43,209 nt of DNA from Richelia sp. SL_2_1 (lineage in GTDB: Bacteria; Cyanobacteriota; Cyanobacteriia; Cyanobacteriales; Nostocaceae), in the NCBI GenBank assembly GCA_012033205.1, contig JAAUSO010000044.1:1-43209 (forward strand). The letters run 5' to 3'. Below the pieces are notes generated by a model. That model ran no database searches, was not told the origin of the DNA, and worked only from the letters and a program-made list of their open reading frames with translations. Positions within the stretch are counted from its first letter, which is position 1; every line of letters starts with the position of its first letter. Below, in pieces: positions 37,927-43,209 of the stretch. The translations under genes and the position numbers were made by a program.

Positions 37927-38184
37927 GTGGAACTTACGATCTCGGATACGCTGTTTATGATATGTATGATTTGGGTGAATTTGAACAAAAGGGTTCTGTT
38001 CGTACTAAATATGGCGATCGCCAGCAATATTTAAATGCAGTCAAATCTCTACAAAACTCGGGAATTCAGGTTCATGCGGATACGGTATTAAATCACCGTA
38101 TTGGTGGTGATGATACGGAAATTGTCAAAGCGACACCTTTTTCTTAGGGAGATAGATAAAATCCTAAAGGTGGGATGAAGGATA
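37913..38184 (+). pseudogene. Internal fragment of the alpha-amylase gene
   Basis: The sequence matches about 41789-42060 of the downstream amylase gene: GTYDLGYAVYDMYDLGEFEQ, then VRTKYGDRQQYLNAVKS and ADTVLNHRIGGDD. A TAG (after ATPFS) and a TAA interrupt it, and homology ends near 38184. Unlike the downstream gene, this copy keeps the gat-aga phase, without the one-base loss. It cannot encode an enzyme. Confidence 0.92.
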
Positions 38185-38461
38185 CCCCTGAAGACGGTGT
38201 ACCAATACTGTACTAGTCGAAAGCCCCATTCTTACGTTATGCCCCTAACTTTAAAACCTAAAATTTGAGCGCAAAAATCATTTTTTCTTTCAAATTTTAA
38301 TCTGTGCGAAGCTAAAACCCCCATTGATACGTTGGAAAAAACTTCACCTTAACAGGGGTAGAGTTAGGAGTTAGTACCACCGGAGTTAGTAGATAGTGGT
38401 TAGTAGTCAACTGTCAACTGTCAACTGTCAACTGTCCACTGTCAACTGTCAACTGTCAACT
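38185..38461. repeat. Non-coding gap with hairpin and heptamer block before the GT10 gene
   Basis: The first part has no recognisable gene. It contains a perfect 10-bp inverted repeat (taaaatttga at 38260-38269 with tcaaatttta at 38291-38300). Ggagtta units appear at about 38361-38395, and seven aactgtc/cactgtc heptamers at 38408-38461 run directly into the ATG at 38462, leaving no Shine-Dalgarno sequence. Confidence 0.85.
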
Positions 38462-38914
38462 ATGAACAAAATTAAAATTGGTATGATGAGCAGTTATAGC
38501 GCTTTAGATAATAGAAGCGATTGGCTGTGGCAACAAACTCCTGAAAACTTTGGTGCTTGGGATAATATTCAACTGATTGCAACACATCCAAAACCAGATT
38601 TTTTGTTGATGTATAATTACACAAGTTTTCCTACATCACCGCAGAAAAATTTACTGTTTTGGAAGAACAAAAAAGCACAAGCTAAATATGATAAAGCACA
38701 GAGATTATTCCAAGAAAAATTACGAGAAATACCCAAAGAAAGGATAATTTATCTGTTAAGGGAACCACCTTTAGAAGAAGTGCTTGAAAAAATAAAATGT
38801 GTTATCAAATCGCTCAAAATTACTGTAGTTACGTTTCTGGGCCCGATGATTATGCACCAAATCCGGATTATATGCCAGCAATTTGGTATTACTCTAATTC
38901 ATTCCGAGAATTAA
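38462..38914 (+). CDS. GT10 (fucosyltransferase-like) enzyme, N-terminal part, frameshifted
   Basis: This frame starts at ATG 38462 (MNKIKIGMMSSYSALDNRSD). Earlier codons in frame are only the translated heptamer repeat. It reads correctly to about LREPPLEEVLEK, then leaves phase at the A6 run 38787-38792; the rest to 38914 is nonsense. One added A gives KNKMCYQIAQNYCSYVSGPDD and fuses it with the following frame. The restored gene 38462-39432 is exactly 324 codons, 323 residues. Confidence 0.85.
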   Translation: MNKIKIGMMSSYSALDNRSDWLWQQTPENFGAWDNIQLIATHPKPDFLLMYNYTSFPTSPQKNLLFWKNKKAQAKYDKAQRLFQEKLREIPKERIIYLLREPPLEEVLEKIKCVIKSLKITVVTFLGPMIMHQIRIICQQFGITLIHSEN

Positions 38915-39432
38915 ATGAAATGCCACCACCAGGGAAGGATAGACCTTTGAGTTGGGTGACATCTGGTATCAATCGCACCGAGAATCATCGTAAGCGTTTG
39001 GCATTTTTAAAAATGTTACGAGATAGTGAATTAGAACTCGATTTATACGGACGTGATTTACCAGATTGGGCAAAAGGAAGTGGAGAACTTGGTAATAAAT
39101 GGTATGGGATGGCACCTTACTATTACAATTTATCAGTGGAAAATTATGCTGATAATGATTGGTATGTTAGTGAAAAGCTTTGGGATGCTTTATTAGCCTG
39201 GTGTTTACCAATTTATTATGGTGGTTCTGCTGCTGATAAATTATTACCTCCGGGTAGTTTTTTAAGATTACCAAGTTTGGATGAGAAAGGATTTGATTAT
39301 ATCAAAGAAATCACCTCTACCCCTGATGCTTGGTATGAAGCAAAAGAAGCAATTGCAGAAGCCAGACAAATTATTTTACATAAATTGAATTTAATTTCAT
39401 GGCTCTCAAATTATGTCAAAAAGTTTGATTAA
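38797..39432 (+). CDS. GT10 (fucosyltransferase-like) enzyme, C-terminal catalytic part
   Basis: This is the catalytic half of a GT10 enzyme. Key stretches are FLKMLRDSELELDLYGRDLP and the family signature NDWYVSEKLWDALLAWCLPI followed by YYGG and PPGSFLRL, matching the alpha-1,3-fucosyltransferase motif in which the Glu/Lys bind GDP-fucose. Transfer of fucose is inferred from the family and not certain. The upstream start is in another frame (see previous entry). Its 3' end is duplicated at 37609. Confidence 0.9.
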   Translation: MCYQIAQNYCSYVSGPDDYAPNPDYMPAIWYYSNSFRELNEMPPPGKDRPLSWVTSGINRTENHRKRLAFLKMLRDSELELDLYGRDLPDWAKGSGELGNKWYGMAPYYYNLSVENYADNDWYVSEKLWDALLAWCLPIYYGGSAADKLLPPGSFLRLPSLDEKGFDYIKEITSTPDAWYEAKEAIAEARQIILHKLNLISWLSNYVKKFD

Positions 39433-39496
39433 TTGTTAACAAAATGTTTATAATCCCCAAGACAGAAAAGGTTACTACAAGATTATGGAGAGTTAA

Positions 39497-40501
39497 ATGA
39501 CTGAAGGCATCTATATACTTGCTAATGATGTGGTTTATGACCAATTAATAGCTTTACTCAATTCTATTGAAGTGAATGTAGGTCAAAAATATCCTATTTC
39601 TATTATTCCTTATGATGACCGTTTAGAAAGAATCCAGGAGGAAATAAAATATAGAAACAATGTAGAAATATTTACAGATACTTCAGCTATTAAACTTTGG
39701 AAAGACTTTTGTACGGAAATTTGGCAAGCACATCCAGATGCTTTCAAAATTTGGCAGGAAAAAGGAATTTCCGGATTGTATCGGGAGGGAACTCATCACA
39801 GATTTGGCGGTTTTGAAGGTGTTTTTGATAAGTTCATATACTTAGATGCTGACATTCTAGTACTCAATTCACTAGATTATATATTTGAACAATTAAATCG
39901 AAATGATTTTGTCGTTTATGATTTTCAGCATAAAGATTTGAGTCATGTATACAATGTTAATTCTGATAAACTCCTAAATATTTTTCCACAATCTCGGCTT
40001 GATAGCGAAATATTTTGTTCTGGTTTTTATGGCACAAAAAAAGGTTTGTTTGATGCCGAAAGACGAAACTATCTATTATCAAAATTGCAGGCTGGGGAAG
40101 CAGAAATATTATACAAGAGCGCTCCAGACCAAACAATCCTTAACTATATGGTCATGGGTTCTTCTGTTTCTAGCTACAATTTTTCTCATCACTTACCAGA
40201 AACTGAAATAACAGGTTGTTGCGTAACTTCACCTCATTTTGAAGAACGTAATAATGTCGTATATGACAGAGAAAAACGCTTAACTTATCTGCATTATATC
40301 GGTTTATCTGCTAACCTATTTACCCGCCTTTGTAATGGAGAAAATATCGATTTTCCTTACCGCGAAACTTTCTTACATTATCGCTATTTACACGAACCAG
40401 AACAGCGACCTAAATTTACTACAAAACCGAAAGCTTACAACGCACCACCAAGTTTTACTACAAGAGTTTTAAGAAAATTAGGATTAAAAATTGGAGTATA
40501 A
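39497..40501 (+). CDS. GT8-like DxD glycosyltransferase family protein, copy 2
   Basis: This 334-residue GT-A-type protein begins GIYILANDVVYDQLIALLNS, has the DAD metal motif at 117-119 (FIYLDADILVL), a CSGFYGTKKGLFD segment, and the C-terminal LTYLHYIGLSANLFTRL matching copy 1. The start ATG 39497 has GGAGAG nearby. It follows the GT10 gene by 64 bp and is followed by copy 3 after 4 bp. Its first 40 codons exist a second time in the scar at 37801. The acceptor is unknown. Confidence 0.85.
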   Translation: MTEGIYILANDVVYDQLIALLNSIEVNVGQKYPISIIPYDDRLERIQEEIKYRNNVEIFTDTSAIKLWKDFCTEIWQAHPDAFKIWQEKGISGLYREGTHHRFGGFEGVFDKFIYLDADILVLNSLDYIFEQLNRNDFVVYDFQHKDLSHVYNVNSDKLLNIFPQSRLDSEIFCSGFYGTKKGLFDAERRNYLLSKLQAGEAEILYKSAPDQTILNYMVMGSSVSSYNFSHHLPETEITGCCVTSPHFEERNNVVYDREKRLTYLHYIGLSANLFTRLCNGENIDFPYRETFLHYRYLHEPEQRPKFTTKPKAYNAPPSFTTRVLRKLGLKIGV

Positions 40502-40505
40502 CCAA

Positions 40506-41435
40506 ATGAAAACTAGAGGAATTTATATCATTGCGAATGATAAAGTATGTGACCATGCCATTACCTTACTTAATAGCATTCGCTTACACGACAAAGAAAC
40601 ACCCATTGTGATGATTCCTTATGATGATAATTATCACAAAATCGCGCACATTCTTGATAAATATTATGGAGTAGGTGTTTACGAAGATTTAGAATTTATT
40701 GACCGCTTGTCTAAGAAATTATACGAAACATTTGGCGGTAAATTCTTCGCTCGTCCCAATCAATTTCGCAAACAAGCTTGTTGGTTTGGTCCCTTTGATG
40801 AATTTTTGTATATCGATACAGATATTGTCGTCTTTGAAAAAATTATTGATAACCTCAACTATTTAGAAGATACCGATTTTATTTGCTGCGATTATCAGCA
40901 TCTTGGTGGACTCACAAATGTCTTTAGTCCCAAAGTATTAGAAGAAAACATATTTACAGAAAACGAAATTAAAGACATATTTAACGGCGGTTTTTGGGGT
41001 TCTAAAAAAAACCTGATATCTGAACAAGATTTGTATGAAACTTTCGCAGAATGTGCAGCGCATCCAGAATACTTTGATTTCTCCGAAAAAACTTCCGATC
41101 AGCCAATCATTAATTATATGTTGCTCAAGCGGATTCCTAACCGCTTCAATATAGTTCGTAGACAAGGTAAAGCACCGGGGAATTGGGGAGGAACATCCCA
41201 CTTTGTATCTGAAGGACACAAACTTATTGATCCAACAGTCAATCAACCCTTACAATACCTACATTGGGCGGGTATTCGCATCGAACCCGGTTGTCCTTAC
41301 TGGGAAATTTGGGAACATTATCGCAACTTGAACCCCCAATTACCCCCACCAGTATTTCCAGAGAAACCCAAACAAACCTCTTGGCAAAAAACGATGAATG
41401 AAGCTAAATCATTTTTGCGTTCGTTGAAGAACTAA
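40506..41435 (+). CDS. GT8-like DxD glycosyltransferase family protein, copy 3
   Basis: This 309-residue paralogue of copies 1 and 2 is more diverged. It starts MKTRGIYIIANDKVCDHAIT, has DTD at 104-106 (FLYIDTDIVVF), NGGFWGSKKNL, and LQYLHWAGIRIEPGCPYWEI in place of the HYIG motif. The ATG at 40506 lies four bases after the stop of copy 2, so the genes are co-transcribed. A longer frame from a TTG at 40491 overlaps copy 2 and is not preferred. Confidence 0.83.
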   Translation: MKTRGIYIIANDKVCDHAITLLNSIRLHDKETPIVMIPYDDNYHKIAHILDKYYGVGVYEDLEFIDRLSKKLYETFGGKFFARPNQFRKQACWFGPFDEFLYIDTDIVVFEKIIDNLNYLEDTDFICCDYQHLGGLTNVFSPKVLEENIFTENEIKDIFNGGFWGSKKNLISEQDLYETFAECAAHPEYFDFSEKTSDQPIINYMLLKRIPNRFNIVRRQGKAPGNWGGTSHFVSEGHKLIDPTVNQPLQYLHWAGIRIEPGCPYWEIWEHYRNLNPQLPPPVFPEKPKQTSWQKTMNEAKSFLRSLKN

Positions 41436-41652
41436 AAATATCTAAACTTAACTTTGACAATCAGAAGTCGGGTTTTTAGGTTAGTTTGTAAGTCAGTTTG
41501 TAAGTTAGCTTGTAAATTAAATATTTGTTAGAAAAGACAATAATCGTAAAAACCCGACTTCTTAACCAAATTACTGCATAACTAAATGGTATTTTTGTCT
41601 ATTACTCTTTAAGAGATATAGTCAGTTTGTACAAATACAAAAAATACCGCAA
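41436..41652. repeat. Perfect 16-bp inverted repeat upstream of the amylase gene
   Basis: Arms agaagtcgggttttta (41463-41478) and taaaaacccgacttct (41547-41562) pair perfectly around 68 nt. The loop contains three copies of a tttgtaagt(c/t)ag 12-mer. It may be a terminator for the glycosyltransferase operon or a small mobile (MITE-like) repeat. Confidence 0.85.
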
Positions 41653-42036
41653 ATGTCAAATATCAACGGTACGATAATGCAGTATTTCCATTGGTATATT
41701 CCCAATGATGGAACGCTGTGGGATGAGGTAAAGACGAGAGCGAAAGAGTTAAGTCAGGCAGGTTTTACTGCTATGTGGCTTCCACCTGCTTATAAAGGTA
41801 TGGGTGGAACTTATGATGTAGGATACGCTGTTTACGATATGTACGATTTGGGTGAATTTGAACAAAAAGGTTCTGTTCGGACTAAATATGGCGATCGCCA
41901 GCAATACTTAAACGCAGTAAAATCTTTACAAGCTGCGGGAATTCAAGTTTACGCGGATACAGTATTAAATCACCGTATTGGTGGTGATGATGCGGAAATT
42001 GCCAAGGCAACACCTTTTAATCGCGGAGATAGCTAA
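41653..42036 (+). CDS. GH13 alpha-amylase, N-terminal part, frameshifted
   Basis: This is the first 127 codons of a cytoplasmic-type alpha-amylase (no signal peptide), starting NGTIMQYFHWYIPNDGTLWD and reaching conserved region I (ADTVLNH, 101-107). The frame ends at a TAA (42034-42036) after PFNRGDS. The duplicate at 38150 reads gat-aga where this copy reads gat-ag-c, so one A has been lost at 42031-42033. Restoring it gives GDRLNPKDGMRDIKCY and joins the next frame. The restored gene 41653-43127 is exactly 492 codons. Confidence 0.9.
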   Translation: MSNINGTIMQYFHWYIPNDGTLWDEVKTRAKELSQAGFTAMWLPPAYKGMGGTYDVGYAVYDMYDLGEFEQKGSVRTKYGDRQQYLNAVKSLQAAGIQVYADTVLNHRIGGDDAEIAKATPFNRGDS

Positions 42037-42050
42037 ACCCTAAAGATGGG

Positions 42051-43127
42051 ATGCGAGATATCAAATGCTACACCCATTACAAGTTTCCCGGTAGAAAGGG
42101 TAAGTATTCTCAGTTTGAATGGCATTGGTGGCATTTTGATGCAGTTGATTACGATGAATACACTCAAGATTCCAATACTATATACCTACTCGAAGGTAAG
42201 GTATTTGATGATTATGTTGCTTTGGAAAACGGTAATTTCTCTTACTTGATGGGATGCGATTGCGATTTTCAAAGTAAAGAGGTACAGGATGAAACTATTA
42301 ATTGGGGTAAGTGGTATCTCGATACAACTGGTGTTAATGGCTTCCGTTTAGATGCTATCAAACATATTTCATCATGGTTTTTCCCGATATGGCTCTCGGA
42401 AATGGAACGTCACGCTGGTAAAGATTTATTTGTCGTCGGGGAATATTGGCATAATGATATTAGTACTCTACATTGGTACATTGATGCAGTACAAGGTCAA
42501 ATGTCGGTTTTTGATGTACCCCTGCACTATAATTTCCACTATGCGAGTAAATCCGGACAAAGCTACGATATGCGCCGGATTTTAGATAATACATTGATGC
42601 AGCAGCGTCCTACTCATGCGGTCACTTTTGTCGAAAATCACGATTCACAACCGTTGCAGGCTTTAGAAGCACCCGTAGAACCTTGGTTTAAACCTTTAGC
42701 CTATGCATTGATATTACTACGTCAAGAAGGCTATCCCTGTGTATTCTATGCTGATTACTACGGTGCGGAATATGAAGACTATGGAAGAGATGGCAATCGC
42801 TATCCGATTTATTTAGTTTCCCATCGTTGGTTAATTGATAAATTTCTGTATGCGCGTCAAAATTTTGCCTATGGTTATCAGTATAATTACTTTGACCATT
42901 GGGACATTATCGGTTGGACTCGATTGGGTAATCAAGAACATCCCAAAGCAATGGCAGTAATTATGAGCAACGGTGCGGGAGGAAGTAAATGGATGGAAGT
43001 GGGTAAACCCAACGCTAAATTTTACGACTTAACCGAACACGTTAAAGAAACAGTTTATACCAATGAATGGGGTTGGGCTGAATTCCGCTGCAATGGGGGT
43101 TCTGTATCTGTGTGGGTGGAAGAATAA
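42051..43127 (+). CDS. GH13 alpha-amylase, C-terminal catalytic part
   Basis: This part carries regions II-IV of GH13: nucleophile D101 in GFRLDAIKH, acid/base E131 in VVGEYW and D198 in FVENHDSQP. A C-terminal beta domain follows (about 275-358, WTRLGNQEHPKAMAVIMSNG). Alpha-amylases of this type cut internal alpha-1,4 glucan bonds. Because region I is in the other frame, neither frame alone would be active. It closes the glycan island and is followed five bases later by ggagtta repeats. Confidence 0.92.
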   Translation: MRDIKCYTHYKFPGRKGKYSQFEWHWWHFDAVDYDEYTQDSNTIYLLEGKVFDDYVALENGNFSYLMGCDCDFQSKEVQDETINWGKWYLDTTGVNGFRLDAIKHISSWFFPIWLSEMERHAGKDLFVVGEYWHNDISTLHWYIDAVQGQMSVFDVPLHYNFHYASKSGQSYDMRRILDNTLMQQRPTHAVTFVENHDSQPLQALEAPVEPWFKPLAYALILLRQEGYPCVFYADYYGAEYEDYGRDGNRYPIYLVSHRWLIDKFLYARQNFAYGYQYNYFDHWDIIGWTRLGNQEHPKAMAVIMSNGAGGSKWMEVGKPNAKFYDLTEHVKETVYTNEWGWAEFRCNGGSVSVWVEE

Positions 43128-43131
43128 ATCG

Positions 43132-43209
43132 AAGTTAGGAGTTGGGAGTTAGGAGTTAGGAGTTAGGAGTTAGGAGTTAGGAGTTAGGAGTTGGGAGTTA
43201 GGAGTTGGG
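43132..43209. repeat. ggagtta heptamer array at the window end
   Basis: About ten units of ggagtta/ggagttg run to the end of the window, starting a few bases after the amylase stop codon; the array probably continues beyond. Confidence 0.95.

Noticed and set aside
42046-42249. Short frame overlapping the start of the second amylase frame
   Set aside because: It is the third reading phase of amylase sequence and has no independent support.

Overview
The window is chromosomal DNA from a filamentous cyanobacterium, most likely one of the heterocyst-forming Nostocales. The evidence is a ChlI magnesium-chelatase gene, many HIP1 octamers (GCGATCGC, e.g. near 3305, 9000, 17036, 25489, 35155, 37553, 41891), an xisH/xisI pair, AT-rich codon use, and dense short tandem repeats of about 7 bp (ggtcaaa, aactgtc, ggagtta, cccaatt types) in nearly every gap. 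No rRNA, tRNA, CRISPR array or complete insertion sequence was found.

Layout. 0.15-1.3 kb: chlI. 1.7-6.6 kb: a three-gene run of a P-loop ATPase, a TPR/STAND NTPase with a C-terminal membrane segment, and a small protein with a HAW...DP motif. 6.7-9.7 kb: hisS (N-terminus out of frame) and an aldehyde dehydrogenase. 10-14.1 kb: a CheB-CheR-PAS-histidine kinase-receiver hybrid. 14.1-17.3 kb: an FAD monooxygenase and a red chlorophyll catabolite reductase-like protein in a probable operon, with a divergent NmrA-type protein. 17.3-18.6 kb: a histidine kinase with an ethylene-receptor-type sensor. 18.8-19.5 kb: xisH/xisI. 20.0-24.4 kb: a PAS-GAF-PAS adenylate cyclase, a DUF2301 membrane protein and dprA. 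24.4-25.8 kb: a toxin-antitoxin pair and gloB. 26.2-30.0 kb: a 1258-residue malectin/beta-propeller/TIG protein.

30.6-43.1 kb is a surface-glycan island: three related DxD (GT8-like) glycosyltransferases, two GT-B glycosyltransferases, an MsbA-type ABC exporter, a pyruvyl-transferase-like protein, a GT10 fucosyltransferase-like protein and a GH13 alpha-amylase. It holds a chimeric scar made of pieces of its own GT10, GT8-like and amylase genes, so a duplicated cassette appears to have collapsed here.

Two patterns cut across the window. First, four genes (hisS, the ABC exporter, the GT10 enzyme, the amylase) are each split by the loss of one base, three of them in A-runs. This may be sequencing error, real decay or slippage-tolerant expression. 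Second, the tandem repeats begin at or within a few bases of the stop codon of about ten genes and supply several stop codons themselves.
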